Source of the DNA: Clostridia bacterium
GTDB lineage: Bacteria; Bacillota; Clostridia; Lachnospirales; Lachnospiraceae
NCBI GenBank assembly: GCA_910575725.1
Contig: CAJTFE010000004.1
Span: forward strand, 62,001 to 126,000
Direction: 5' to 3'
Length of the DNA stretch: 64,000 nt
Shown here: positions 23,258 to 32,932 of the stretch, one piece after another
Layout: each line of letters begins with the position of its first letter
How positions within the stretch are numbered: position 1 is the first letter of the stretch
Translations under genes and position numbers: made by a program
The notes under the pieces: generated by a model
What the model was told of the DNA's origin: nothing
The model's input: only the letters and a program-made list of their open reading frames with translations
Database searches by the model: none

Positions 23258-24658
23258 CTATGAGGCAGCCTCCACTTCCTCCTTGCTGTTCAAGGTAAGG
23301 GTTACGGTTTTTTCCATATACTCTCCGTTTTCCGATGACATCACTGTAACCTCCACCGTCTCGCCGGCCGCATAATACTGCAGGCGATCCCGAAGGGAAT
23401 CATAGCTGCTCACGCCGATGCCGTCAAACCGGGTGATAATATCCCCCTTCTTAAGGCCGGCCTTGTCCGCCGCACAGCCGCTCACTACAGACTTCAGATA
23501 AATGCCAACCGGCATATCGTACTGCTTGGAAATCTCCTCCGTCACATCCTGGCAGGTAATGCCCAGATAACCCATATCCTCCGCATCCACCTCGGGACGG
23601 TTGGTCATGGTTTTCAGATCCCCGATAATGCCCTCCACATCGGAAATGGGGATTGCATATCCCACACCCTCCACCTGGTTTGCAGAATACTTTGCCTCAT
23701 TGATGCCGATAACCTCACCCTTCATATTAAGCAGGGCGCCGCCGCTGTTGCCGGGATTGATGGCCGCATCCGTCTGAATCAGACTGTTGTTGATCAAGGA
23801 GCCGTCGTCGTTCTGCAGAGTCACATCCCGGTTCAGCGCACTGATAATGCCGGTGGTTACGGACTGCCCATAGCCCAGGGCATTGCCGATGGCTACCACC
23901 TGCTCCCCTACCATAAGCTGGGAAGAATCACCGATGGTGGCTACCTTAATCTCGCTTAGGGTCTCCGGCGGAATATCCTTAAGAGGAACGGCTATGACGC
24001 CCACATCCTTGCCGGCATCCGTGCCCTTAATCTGAGCTTCCACTGCGCTTGCCCCGTCCTTACCCTCATCCACGCTAAAGAGAACAGTCAGATTCGTAGC
24101 GCCTGCAATCACGTGGTTGTTGGTAACGATCAAAAGCTCCGTCTCATTCTGTCCTATGACAATGCCTGTGCCTGTAGAGGTCTGTTCTCTCTGCTGGGGC
24201 ATATTATACCAGCCAAAGCCCCAAAAGCTTTCCACCTCCCGGATACTTACATTGGTAATGGCTACCAGGGAAGGCATACACTGCTGGACAATAGAGATCA
24301 CGTCGCCGGAAGGCTTCTGGCTCTCCCCTCCTATCTGAGGTATCGTAGCCTCGACCTCCGGAAGCACAGACGGCTCCTCATTTACCGCCGTCTTTGCATC
24401 CTCGCCGCGCAGCTTCGCACCTGCGTAATTCGTCGCCTGAAAGGCTGCGCTTGCCACAATACCGAATACCAGAGCCACACAGACAACCTTCATCAGCAGC
24501 CTGGGAAAGCTCTTCTTTTTCTCCTTAACCTTAACCTCCCCGATGGTACTGCGGGAGGAACCGGATCCAATATTGTCCTGATAAAAGGGGCCGCTGTACC
24601 GGTACTCACTTGAGGATCTCTTCTCCGGGTCTGACCCTCCGCTTCCATATTCATACAT
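23258..24658 (-). CDS. HtrA/DegP-like membrane-anchored serine protease
   Basis: 466 residues. A cytoplasmic basic N-terminus leads to one transmembrane helix (about 58-80), a trypsin-like domain with catalytic His in TNNHVIAGATN, Asp in AGKDVGVIAV and Ser in NPGNSGGALL, and then one PDZ domain (about 365-450, GIYLKSVVSGCAADKAGLKKGD). It degrades misfolded proteins outside the membrane. Palindromic elements Q flank the gene. Confidence 0.93.
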   Translation of the reverse strand: MYEYGSGGSDPEKRSSSEYRYSGPFYQDNIGSGSSRSTIGEVKVKEKKKSFPRLLMKVVCVALVFGIVASAAFQATNYAGAKLRGEDAKTAVNEEPSVLPEVEATIPQIGGESQKPSGDVISIVQQCMPSLVAITNVSIREVESFWGFGWYNMPQQREQTSTGTGIVIGQNETELLIVTNNHVIAGATNLTVLFSVDEGKDGASAVEAQIKGTDAGKDVGVIAVPLKDIPPETLSEIKVATIGDSSQLMVGEQVVAIGNALGYGQSVTTGIISALNRDVTLQNDDGSLINNSLIQTDAAINPGNSGGALLNMKGEVIGINEAKYSANQVEGVGYAIPISDVEGIIGDLKTMTNRPEVDAEDMGYLGITCQDVTEEISKQYDMPVGIYLKSVVSGCAADKAGLKKGDIITRFDGIGVSSYDSLRDRLQYYAAGETVEVTVMSSENGEYMEKTVTLTLNSKEEVEAAS

Positions 24659-24745
24659 AAGTCATAACTCCTTCCCAACAAAGCTGTTACGATATTTTTT
24701 CCCATGTGGACTGTAAGTGATTCGTCCAAGTTTCAAGTGCTTCCC

Positions 24746-24794
24746 TACCCTCAGCGGACAAGGGGACACACTGTGCCCCTTGTCCGCTGAGGCT
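24746..24794. repeat. Palindromic element Q, copy upstream of htrA
   Basis: Arms CCTCAGCGGACAAGGGG (24749-24765) and its complement (24776-24792). The copy at 28323-28371 has the same frame with GGAC/GTCC swapped to GTCC/GGAC, a paired change. A half copy is at 23216-23233. Confidence 0.7.
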
Positions 24795-24979
24795 ACACTT
24801 GCTGTTAGTACTCAGTTTAACAGTAAATTGTGTTCAAACTGTGATATAAAAACGAAAAGTTTCCTATTGTAAAAAATACACCCCTCTCCAAAGAACAAGG
24901 CGCTGCTTTCCTTATTCCTCCAAGAGCGGTGTATCTATATCAATCGTTGTTTACTCCATCTATGCCGGCCTGCACCCTA

Positions 24980-27900
24980 TTATTTCAATACCTGCTCCAA
25001 GGTATTCAGCAGATGTTTGATATTGATAGGTTTGGCAATATGCCCGTTCATACCGCACTTAGCAGCCTCCTGCTTATCCTCCTCAAAGGCATTGGCCGTC
25101 ATGGCCAGAATGGGGATACCTGCCAGCTTTTGGTTCTCCATGTTCCGGATAAGCTTCGTAGCCTCATAGCCGTTCATCACCGGCATCTGCACATCCATCA
25201 ACACCAAAAGATAATGCCCCGGCTCCGAATTCTTCAGCATATCCACCGCAATCTGCCCATTATCCGCCACATCAATGGAAAATCCGGCATCCTCCAAAAT
25301 GGCGACGGCAATCTCCTGGTTCAGCTCATTATCCTCGGCCAGCAGAATCCGCCCCTTGTTGGAGCGCCCCACTGCAATATTTTCCCCGGCCTGCGCCTCT
25401 TCTTCCGGGCCTCCCTTGCTCACAATGGAGTGCAGGCAGCTTCGAAGCTCGGAAAAGAACATGGGCTTGCTGCAGAATGCGGTAACTCCCGCCTCCTTTG
25501 CCTCGTCCTCAATCTCCGACCAGTCATAGGCGGTCAGCACAATCACCGGAACCTCATCCCCCATTTCCATGCGGATACGTCTGGTAACCTCGATTCCGTT
25601 CATATCAGGCAGCAGCCAGTCAACGATATAGACGCAATAAGTATCCTCCCTGGAGATAGCCTGCCGCGTGCGCAGAACCGCTTCCTTGCCGGACAGCGTC
25701 CACTCCGCGCGCATCCCTATCTGTCCAAGCATGTAGGTCACGCTGTCGCAAGTATTAAAATCATCGTCCACAACCAGCGCCCGGCAGTTCCGAAGCTCCG
25801 GAATATCCTGAGGCTCCTTCACGGCTTCCGCATGAAGGCGGAAGGTAAAGGACACCGCCACCTCCGTGCCTGAATTCAGCTCGCTCTTTACCTCAATGGA
25901 GCCGTTCATCATATCCACGATATTTTTTGTAATCGCCATTCCAAGTCCCGTACCCTGGATGCCGCTGGTGGTGGAATTCTTCTCCCTCTCAAAGGGCTCG
26001 AAAATATGGGAGACAAACTCCTCGCTCATGCCAACGCCCGTATCGCGGATGCGGAACTCGTAGTTGGCGCTTCCTGCCGGAGCGCCCGGCTTTTCCGTAA
26101 CACGCACGCTGACAATGCCGCCGGCCCTTGTATATTTCACCGCATTGCTCAGAAGATTCAAAAGCACCTGATTAAGCCGCAGCTTATCGCAGTATATATC
26201 CTCATTCAGCACGTCCACCGCATCCATGTAAAGCTCCAGCTGCTTTGCACGGATATCTGCCTGAAGAATATTCCGAAGCCCCTGGAGAATATCCGGCAGA
26301 CGGCAGGGCTTCTCTTCCAGACGCATCTTGCCGCTCTCAATGCGGCTCATATCCAGAACGTCATTGATAAGGCTTAAAAGATGATTTCCGGAGGTCATAA
26401 TCTTATTCAAGTACTCTCCCACACGCTCCTTCTGATCAATGTGGGTGATAGCCAGAGCCGTAAAGCCTACGATGGCATTCATAGGCGTACGGATATCGTG
26501 AGACATGTTGGACAGAAATACACTCTTCGCCCGGTTCGCCCGGTTCGCCTGGGAAAGGGCGTCCTCCAGAAGGCTCTTCTGCTCCATCTCATGCTGAATT
26601 TCCTCGTCCACGCTGTGAAGTCCCAGAACGACGCCGTGGCTCCTCTTCCACGACCCGGCACGCACGATCTTGAACTGAAAGTACTTCATCTCCCCGTCCA
26701 GCATCACACGATAGTTCACGTAGCTCTGGTTCTTATCTGCCAGCTCTTTCTTGAGACGCTCCACAGTCATAATCTGCCGCAGCATCTCTTTGTCTTCCTC
26801 ATAAACAAACTGATCTATGTAACGCCTCATGCTCTCTTCCAGGGTAAATTCCTCGTCAAACACAACTCCGAAGGCCGTGTCTGAAGCCTCCTCCTCCCTC
26901 AGAGGCATACCCTTGCCTGTATCCAGATCAAAGAAGCCTACCAGGTTATAATCAATCGTCAGCGCATGCAAAAGCTCCATATGGCGCTGCTCATTCTCCG
27001 TTTCTTTGAGCTTCTGGGCTGTGTAATCCAGAAGGAATCTCTGGTATAGAAGCTCTCCGTTCTCTCTGATGATTTTGATGTTGCCCATTACATGACGGAT
27101 CTCGTCTTCTTTTGGGCAGACGCGGTATTCTACGCTGATGCTGTCTCCCTCTTTTTTCAGTTTCCGGATGCAGGAGCGCAGCTTTTCCTTATCCTCATCC
27201 ATAACGGTAGAGGCAATCATATCAAAGCCGTCGGCCTCCATCTCCTCCTGGGATTTATAGCCCAGGATCTTAAGAGCCGCCCGGTTGATGCTCACAATCC
27301 GCGCGCCGTCCATGGTATGGCACATGATTCCGCAGTCCATGGTGGTAAAGATCGTTTCCAGGGTCTGGTTCTTGGCTATAATCTCCCGTTCATAGGCCCG
27401 TTCCTGGGTAACGTCAATGGCAACGCCCACCGTTCCCATAACACTTCCGTCCAGATCGTAGAGAGGGGATTTGTAAGTGGTGAGAAGCTTTGTGCCGTCA
27501 CCGGCCTGAACTACCTCCTCGGAGATGCAGGTCTCCCTCTTTGTCATTACGATCCGTTCGGACTCAATACAGGCCGGATCGTCCTGCTCTACATCCCAGA
27601 TGTAGGCATGGCCCTGGCCCTGTACCTGCTCCTTCGTTTTATTGACCGTCTTGCAAAAGCTGTTGTTAACCTTCTCATGGACGCCGTCCTTGGTCTTGTA
27701 CCAGACCAGATTGGGGACATTGTCAATGGTTGCCTCGAGATAATGGCTGGTCTGCCACAAATCCTTGCTTAGCTTGCAGTTCTGCTGCCACCTTAAAAAT
27801 CGGAACTGCGTCTCTTCTTCTGACATGGGCATCATCCAGATGTCCTTCATATCCTCCAGACAGTCTGACAGCGCTTCTACCTGTCCCGGTTCTGCAAGCA

Positions 27901-28135
27901 GTATCAGCTCTGCCTCTTTTTTCTTATTCGAAATCAACGTTCCCAAAAGCTCTCTTACGTCACCGCTCTGTATCCGGGCAGCGATCACGTCCGCCTCTTC
28001 CGCAAGAGACGCATCAGGCGCCTGGCTTTCCAAAAAGGTGTGGGTAAAGCTATCAAGCGGAGGCATCTTCTTTATGGTTTCAAACACTTTACAGGAATCG
28101 CCTGCCAGATAGAGCTTAAGATGGCATTGGTACAT
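24980..28135 (-). CDS. Hybrid sensor histidine kinase with two receiver domains
   Basis: 1051 residues, no transmembrane helix. An N-terminal module of about 110 residues precedes PAS domains from about 130 (NVPNLVWYKTKDG) and 260 (MDCGIMCHTMDGARIV), and a further PAS-like part to about 530. HisKA has its His in NMSHDIRTPMNAI at about 547; the ATPase domain shows DTGVGM and GTGLGMAI. Receivers follow with Asp in VYIVDWLLPDMNG (about 838) and VLMDVQMPVMNG (about 978). A cytoplasmic phosphorelay protein; no DNA-binding output domain and no partner regulator adjacent. Confidence 0.92.
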   Translation of the reverse strand: MYQCHLKLYLAGDSCKVFETIKKMPPLDSFTHTFLESQAPDASLAEEADVIAARIQSGDVRELLGTLISNKKKEAELILLAEPGQVEALSDCLEDMKDIWMMPMSEEETQFRFLRWQQNCKLSKDLWQTSHYLEATIDNVPNLVWYKTKDGVHEKVNNSFCKTVNKTKEQVQGQGHAYIWDVEQDDPACIESERIVMTKRETCISEEVVQAGDGTKLLTTYKSPLYDLDGSVMGTVGVAIDVTQERAYEREIIAKNQTLETIFTTMDCGIMCHTMDGARIVSINRAALKILGYKSQEEMEADGFDMIASTVMDEDKEKLRSCIRKLKKEGDSISVEYRVCPKEDEIRHVMGNIKIIRENGELLYQRFLLDYTAQKLKETENEQRHMELLHALTIDYNLVGFFDLDTGKGMPLREEEASDTAFGVVFDEEFTLEESMRRYIDQFVYEEDKEMLRQIMTVERLKKELADKNQSYVNYRVMLDGEMKYFQFKIVRAGSWKRSHGVVLGLHSVDEEIQHEMEQKSLLEDALSQANRANRAKSVFLSNMSHDIRTPMNAIVGFTALAITHIDQKERVGEYLNKIMTSGNHLLSLINDVLDMSRIESGKMRLEEKPCRLPDILQGLRNILQADIRAKQLELYMDAVDVLNEDIYCDKLRLNQVLLNLLSNAVKYTRAGGIVSVRVTEKPGAPAGSANYEFRIRDTGVGMSEEFVSHIFEPFEREKNSTTSGIQGTGLGMAITKNIVDMMNGSIEVKSELNSGTEVAVSFTFRLHAEAVKEPQDIPELRNCRALVVDDDFNTCDSVTYMLGQIGMRAEWTLSGKEAVLRTRQAISREDTYCVYIVDWLLPDMNGIEVTRRIRMEMGDEVPVIVLTAYDWSEIEDEAKEAGVTAFCSKPMFFSELRSCLHSIVSKGGPEEEAQAGENIAVGRSNKGRILLAEDNELNQEIAVAILEDAGFSIDVADNGQIAVDMLKNSEPGHYLLVLMDVQMPVMNGYEATKLIRNMENQKLAGIPILAMTANAFEEDKQEAAKCGMNGHIAKPINIKHLLNTLEQVLK

Positions 28136-28184
28136 TTTTTCTTCCCCCTGTGCTCTGCAAGTAATAATGTAGTCATTCTATACT

Positions 28185-28213
28185 ATCATACTGTATTTTG
28201 GCGTTTCGATCAA
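28185..28213 (-). promoter_or_regulatory. Promoter of the hybrid kinase gene
   Basis: TTGATC (28208-28213), a 17-base spacer and TATGAT (28185-28190), about 50 bases before the start. Confidence 0.6.
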
Positions 28214-28253
28214 TATAAGAAACAAAAAAAAGCCTTATTTTATGCCAGAAAAA

Positions 28254-28284
28254 ATTACTGTTCACTCCGTGCCCGGCAGCAGTA
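28254..28284. repeat. Element P, copy upstream of the hybrid kinase
   Basis: TTACTG and CAGTAA arms around CACTCCGTGCCCGG. Confidence 0.55.
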
Positions 28285-28322
28285 AAATCCCCTTTGTTCA
28301 CGAAGAGTAAAACACGATACAA

Positions 28323-28371
28323 TACCCTCAGCGTCCAAGGGGACCGTGTGTCCCCTTGGACGCTGAGGGTA
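28323..28371. repeat. Palindromic element Q, second full copy
   Basis: Perfect 22-base arms (28323-28344 and 28350-28371) around five bases. It lies between the hybrid kinase promoter and the end of the amidohydrolase gene and could end the acid-sugar operon transcript. Confidence 0.75.
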
Positions 28372-28407
28372 GAATTGGTTTTAGCGCCTTTTGTTATCTG
28401 TCTGTTC

Positions 28408-29571
28408 TTATCCTAATTCAATTGATTTTCCATCCTGGTAAACTGCCGCCACATGCTTCAAAGCCTCAAGATCCTCCAATGGGTTTCCGTCAAGGGCTGC
28501 CAGATCCGCAGCCAGTCCCTTTGTAATGGATCCGGTCTTCCCGGATACGCCGCAAATCTCAGCTGCATTTACGGTAACGCCTGCCAGCACTGCCTTATTG
28601 GATGCGCCCAGCTCCGAGACATATCTGCATTCCTGGGCAAGCCCCTGGTGAAGCCCATCCGTTCCAATGCCGAACTTCAGGCCTCCCTTAACAGCCCCTC
28701 GCAGGCAATTGCAGATAATCTCTTTTTCCGCCAGGCTTCCCTCCCTGTCTTTCGGTGAGAATTTAAAAAGCAGCGTGTCATTCAAGGCATAGCTTGGCGT
28801 ATATACTACCCAGCGGTCTGCCCTTTCTACTGTTTCAACCTGCTTTTCCGTAATATAATACACATGTTCCAGACAGTCGATTCCTGCTTCCACACAGTCG
28901 TCGAGCCCTTGTCCGCCGGAACAGTGGCAGGCTGTAGGAATGCCCACGCTCCGGGCCTCCTGCACTACTGCCCGAAGCTCCTCAGGGCTCATAAAATGAT
29001 AGATAAAGGGCGTTGCGTTGATTACCTTCGTCATAAAAACCTTAAGGAAATCTACACCGTGAGCAATATTTTCCCTGGCCTGTCTGCGGAACTGCTCCGG
29101 CCCGTCAAAAGGCATACCCACATAGCCGTGGCCATGGGAAGCCCGCATTCCAATTCCGCTTACCACAAGCTTCGGGCCGGCAATCCTTCCTTCTCTCTGG
29201 GCCTGCCTGCAGGTCACATCAATATAAAAACGGTCTCCCAGGCAGCGGGCTGTGGTCACTCCCGATACCAGATCATCCTTCATTGTTTTTATAGCCCGGA
29301 TCGTCTGCTCGCATTCGCAGTCGTTCATTTTTACCAGATGATTCTCCAGCCTGGCATCCAGCGCCAGATGGTTATGGCAGTCAATCATACCAGGAATCAG
29401 TGTCCTGTCTCCCAGATCTACTACCTCAGCCTCCATGTCTTTCGGAAGCAGTGATGCATTCTCATATATTTCCGCAATTTTTCCGTTCTCGATCTTAACT
29501 GCCGCATTTTCCATGCATTCCAGCTCTCTTCCGGCAATTATATTTTTTGCTTTTATAATCTGCGCTTTCAT
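28408..29571 (-). CDS. Amidohydrolase (imidazolonepropionase/prolidase-like)
   Basis: 387 residues. Metal-site motifs of amidohydrolase-1: GMIDCHNHL (about residue 62), GVDFLKVFMTKV (bridging Lys), TACHCSGGQ, CLEHVYYI, and GTDGLHQG near the end. Such enzymes hydrolyse cyclic amides, lactone-like rings or dipeptides; the substrate is unknown. It follows the permease gene by 30 bases with GGAGG before the ATG, suggesting that both serve uptake and first breakdown of the same compound. Confidence 0.8.
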   Translation of the reverse strand: MKAQIIKAKNIIAGRELECMENAAVKIENGKIAEIYENASLLPKDMEAEVVDLGDRTLIPGMIDCHNHLALDARLENHLVKMNDCECEQTIRAIKTMKDDLVSGVTTARCLGDRFYIDVTCRQAQREGRIAGPKLVVSGIGMRASHGHGYVGMPFDGPEQFRRQARENIAHGVDFLKVFMTKVINATPFIYHFMSPEELRAVVQEARSVGIPTACHCSGGQGLDDCVEAGIDCLEHVYYITEKQVETVERADRWVVYTPSYALNDTLLFKFSPKDREGSLAEKEIICNCLRGAVKGGLKFGIGTDGLHQGLAQECRYVSELGASNKAVLAGVTVNAAEICGVSGKTGSITKGLAADLAALDGNPLEDLEALKHVAAVYQDGKSIELG

Positions 29572-29601
29572 CCCTTGTCCTCCTGCGTCATTCTCTGCCT
29601 T

Positions 29602-30561
29602 TTACTTTGTCTTCCCTTTACTCCCTGCTTTTTTATCCGCCATCCTGCTGACAAAGCCTGTCAGCAGCGGAGTAAGAATCGCTGTGATAACTACGGCTGC
29701 CGCTGTCTGCGCCGTGGCCGATTCCACATAAGGCTCAAGACTGGGATCCGACATTGCAACCGCCGCCGGCGTTGCCACTGCATTTCCGCCGACAGTTCCG
29801 ATGGCCATTCCCATGGGATCTGGCTTTCTCCGGATTGCGCTGTAGATAATGTAGGTCAGAACGCCTGTGCAGAATACTGTAACCAGCCCAAGGATAACTC
29901 CCGGCACGCCTGCTGCCGCAATTGTCATAAGACTTATATTTGCTCCGAACACAAAGCCGTTTACCGGAAGAATCATATTCAGCCCCTTGGAAAGCAGCTC
30001 CCGGAAATCAGAATCCAGGTTGCCGAGAATCATACCTATAATCAAAGGAATAATTGCCGCCACAATATCAATCACCGGAATAGAAGCAAGGCCTGTTGTG
30101 CCCAGCGCAATCATTGTCAGAAACGGCCCGTCATTCAGAGAGAGGACTGCAATAGCTCCCATATCCGTATCATCACCGAACTCCTTTGCAAGAGCCGTAT
30201 AGATTGCTCCATTGGAGTTTGTTACCGCCGAGATGACTGCAAAGGGCGTCAGTCCCAGAATGCCTGCAGGGCCAAAAGCCATATTCAGCAGATAACCGAT
30301 TATAACGCCTACGACCAGCTTCAGAATGGTCAGAACCGCGCCCTTATACAGGGGCTGCCCCACCTGCTTTACATTAATCGTCGCACCACTGCAGAAAATA
30401 AACAATCCTACCAGAGTTGCCTGTCCGCTCTTAAAGAGCGCCGTTGTAAAACCTCCGATCTGAAGGCACTGGGGAATAAATGTATTCACCAGACAGCCGA
30501 TCACCAACGGAATTACCATCATTCCACCAGGGAATTTCTTCATTGTTGCACAAATTTTCAT
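29602..30561 (-). CDS. KdgT-family 2-keto-3-deoxygluconate-type permease
   Basis: 319 residues with about ten hydrophobic helices. The KdgT family is recognised by FPGGMMVIPLVIGCLVN, GGFTTALFKSG, TPFAVISAVTNSNGA and GTVGGNAVATPAAVA. KdgT takes up 2-keto-3-deoxy acid sugars with protons; in this neighbourhood a four-carbon acid sugar is a better guess. The frame reads 44 codons further upstream through a repeated leader, so the ATG at 30561 with GGAGG is chosen. A sigma-54 promoter lies 235 bases upstream. Confidence 0.85.
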   Translation of the reverse strand: MKICATMKKFPGGMMVIPLVIGCLVNTFIPQCLQIGGFTTALFKSGQATLVGLFIFCSGATINVKQVGQPLYKGAVLTILKLVVGVIIGYLLNMAFGPAGILGLTPFAVISAVTNSNGAIYTALAKEFGDDTDMGAIAVLSLNDGPFLTMIALGTTGLASIPVIDIVAAIIPLIIGMILGNLDSDFRELLSKGLNMILPVNGFVFGANISLMTIAAAGVPGVILGLVTVFCTGVLTYIIYSAIRRKPDPMGMAIGTVGGNAVATPAAVAMSDPSLEPYVESATAQTAAAVVITAILTPLLTGFVSRMADKKAGSKGKTK

Positions 30562-30570
30562 ATTTACCCT

Positions 30571-30720
30571 CCATTCCAGTTCTGCAATACTCACCAAGAG
30601 CGCCTTATCTAAGAAGAATTTCCGTCCGCAGACCCCTGCGTCCGTAAATCCTTCTGCGCTCTTGCCGAGTATTGCTGTTTTCCAGTTCTGCAATACTCAC
30701 CAAGAGCATCTTATCTGAGA
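30571..30720 (-). repeat. Element R with long stem and tandem copy (kdgT leader)
   Basis: A 20-base stem pairs 30584-30603 with 30656-30675 (18 of 20 matched). Its 3' arm leads into GCAGAACTGGAATGGAGGG before the kdgT start. The segment 30576-30614 recurs at 30681-30720 with few changes, a direct repeat about 105 bases apart. Confidence 0.7.
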
Positions 30721-30793
30721 AGCATTTAATATTTAACAAGTTTCCATTTTTCTGCCGCAGCTGCACAGCATATGTTTTATAAAATAATTAAGT

Positions 30794-30810
30794 AGCAAAA
30801 CATGTGCCAT
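30794..30810 (-). promoter_or_regulatory. Sigma-54 promoter of kdgT
   Basis: The minus strand reads ATGGCACATGTTTTGCT: TGGCAC, five bases, TTGC, the full -24/-12 consensus. TGTTGC/GCAACA half-sites lie upstream at 30929-30967. Confidence 0.8.
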
Positions 30811-30928
30811 GTTACAAAAACCGGCAAAATTTTTTTCTGTTTTTTATATATTCCTACAAATACAGGTAAATAATCTTCTATGTGCGATTCTGTCCTCCTG
30901 GTATTCGTTCCGTTTTCCTCCAGGTTCA

Positions 30929-30967
30929 TGTTGCGCCCGTTGCACGAACCACAAAAAAGTTGCAACA
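30929..30967. promoter_or_regulatory. Probable activator site for the kdgT promoter
   Basis: TGTTGCG, TTGCACG and TTGCAACA half-sites within 39 bases, about 120-155 bases upstream of the -24/-12 element. They share the TGTTGCA/TGCAACA core with 36400-36428. Confidence 0.55.
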
Positions 30968-31001
30968 GCTCCTTTCGATACATTGCCTGATATCCGCTTC
31001 C

Positions 31002-31604
31002 CTACAGAGAATCCACCCGTTCCCTGCGCCCCTCGTCAAGTGTCCATGCTACCCTGCAGCTCTCCTCCAGCTCCTCGAGACCGTAAAAGGCATCCATGAG
31101 GGAGCGCCCTCCTATGACCGGCCCGTGCTGTTTCAGGATAAACCCGTCGCTTTTGGAAACTGCTTCCCTAAAATATCCAAACAGCTCCTGACTGCCTGGT
31201 TCTGCATAGGGAACCAGCCCGATGGTTCCCACCTTCATCCGAAGATAGGGCGTATAAGCCGGCACCATATCCGTCACCTGCTCCTGCTTTAGAAAAGAAT
31301 ACATCACAGCATAAAAGCTGTGTACATGGATCACCGCCTGAATCTGATCCGATTTTTCATAATACATTTTATGCAGCGGAAGCTCCTTGCTGGGTTTTAA
31401 TCCTTCTACATGGACGCCGTCCATCGCCACTTTGGAAAAGCTGTCTTTCGTCAGTCTTCCAAAGCAGGTTCCGCTGCCGGTGATATAAATATGCCCTTCA
31501 TGGAGAAAGCTCAAATTAGCAGAGGAGCCGGTAGCCCTCCCCCTCTCAAAAAGCGTCTTTGCAATCCATATGGCATCCTCTTTTTTCCGCTCCAATTCAC
31601 TCAC
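31002..31604 (-). CDS. otnC: Class II aldolase-family 3-oxo-tetronate 4-phosphate decarboxylase
   Basis: 200 residues, normal for the class II aldolase/adducin fold. Zinc ligands in AVIHVHSFYAVMYS and ILKQHGPVIGG; substrate-phosphate residues around GSSANLSF and ITGSGTCFG. OtnC proteins decarboxylate 3-oxo-tetronate 4-phosphate to dihydroxyacetone phosphate. Coupling to otnK supports this: the GTG start lies inside the last codons of otnK (eight-base overlap) after GGAGAG. Confidence 0.85.
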   Translation of the reverse strand: MSELERKKEDAIWIAKTLFERGRATGSSANLSFLHEGHIYITGSGTCFGRLTKDSFSKVAMDGVHVEGLKPSKELPLHKMYYEKSDQIQAVIHVHSFYAVMYSFLKQEQVTDMVPAYTPYLRMKVGTIGLVPYAEPGSQELFGYFREAVSKSDGFILKQHGPVIGGRSLMDAFYGLEELEESCRVAWTLDEGRRERVDSL

Positions 31605-32889
31605 TGTATTTCTCTCCTTTCGTCATCTTAAGGGCCCTGGCAAAGAAATCCTCCTGCCCGAAATTCCCCGACTTCAATACAAGCCGGACCTGTCTGTTCT
31701 CCACAGGAATCATAATCGGCACGCCGGGCGCAACCGATTCTCCTATCTCAAACGCATCAAATCCCAGGGCCCTGGTCACTGCTCCCGAGGTTTCCCCTCC
31801 CGCAACTACAATCCTGCCATAACCCCACTTTACAAGCTCCGCTGCCACGCTGCCGATTGTCTGCTCGATCAGCTCCGCAACCCGTTCTCTTCCCAGCTTC
31901 TGTATCTCCTTTACATTCTCCGCTTTATCGGAAGAATAGACCAGCACCTCCTTTTGGGGATGCGAAAGAATAAAATCCAGAATCTCTTCCCTGCCCTGCC
32001 TGCCGTCAAGCAGCGCTATAGGATCCAGCCGGCAGGAGAGACCGCCCCTGTCCTGATAATCCTTGATCTGGGCCAAGGTCGCAACCGAACAGCTCCCGGC
32101 AAATACCACCCCAGGCTCCCTGTTTTCTGCCTTCTTATCTCCCGAGCTTTTTGCTGCCCTGCCTGCTTTTTCCTGCATGGCCGGTGCAAGAAATTCCAAA
32201 AGCCCGGATCCGCCTGTCAAAAACCTCAAACTGCCAAACAGCCTTACAATATTCCGGGCGTCCGCATCGTCCGCATAATCCGGAATCACATAAAAACGGC
32301 TTTCCTTTTTTCCCTCTTCTCCAATCCACGCATCGCATTCCTTCTGCGTCATTTCCAGCCTGTCCCGATTGAGCTCTGTGGCCTTAAAACGGCTCTGTGC
32401 CTCTATCAAATTCTTAATACGGCTGTCCCACATAGGTGTCAGAGGGTGATCCTTCATAGGGCTCTCATCCAGAGGAAGACCTTTTACATAAAGCCTTCCT
32501 TCTCTGACAATACGTTCATTTACCGGAAGCGACGGGCAGAGAACCGTATACCGCTGCCCCAGATACTCCATAACCGCATCTGCCACCGGCCCGATGTTTC
32601 CCTCCCGGGTAGAATCAAAGGTAGAACAATATTTAAAATAGAACTTTGACGCCCCCCGTTCCTCTAGCCACCGGACTGCCTGCAGGCTGTCCTTCACTGC
32701 AGCCTCTGTCTCCTGTGTCCGTGATTTCAGGGCTATGACTACAGCGTCTATCTGCTCCAGCGCCGTAATCTTCTCCTGTACTTCATTCAGCAGCAGCGTC
32801 CGCATTCCGGCTTTCTGCAGAAAGCTTGCCGCATCGGATGCCCCTGTAAAATCATCCGCCACGCAGCCCAGCATCTGTCTTCTTGTCAT
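31597..32889 (-). CDS. otnK: Four-carbon acid sugar kinase (DUF1537, 3-oxo-tetronate kinase-like)
   Basis: 430 residues. The N-terminal DUF1537 domain opens with LGCVADDFTGASDAASFL and contains FKYCSTFDST. The C-terminal nucleotide domain has VVAGGETSGAVTRAL and APGVPIM. OtnK-type enzymes phosphorylate 3-oxo-tetronate (L-threonate or D-erythronate pathways). An in-frame GTG five codons upstream overlaps the ribosome site GTGGAGG, so the ATG at 32889 is preferred. Confidence 0.88.
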   Translation of the reverse strand: MTRRQMLGCVADDFTGASDAASFLQKAGMRTLLLNEVQEKITALEQIDAVVIALKSRTQETEAAVKDSLQAVRWLEERGASKFYFKYCSTFDSTREGNIGPVADAVMEYLGQRYTVLCPSLPVNERIVREGRLYVKGLPLDESPMKDHPLTPMWDSRIKNLIEAQSRFKATELNRDRLEMTQKECDAWIGEEGKKESRFYVIPDYADDADARNIVRLFGSLRFLTGGSGLLEFLAPAMQEKAGRAAKSSGDKKAENREPGVVFAGSCSVATLAQIKDYQDRGGLSCRLDPIALLDGRQGREEILDFILSHPQKEVLVYSSDKAENVKEIQKLGRERVAELIEQTIGSVAAELVKWGYGRIVVAGGETSGAVTRALGFDAFEIGESVAPGVPIMIPVENRQVRLVLKSGNFGQEDFFARALKMTKGEKYSE

Positions 32890-32932
32890 TGCTTTGTCCT
32901 CCACAATCTCAACAGCTCACGTCTGCATTTCT

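Noticed and set aside
30562-30693. Upstream extension of the kdgT reading frame
   Set aside because: It lies in the stem-loop leader and its tandem copy; the permease family start and GGAGG are at 30561.
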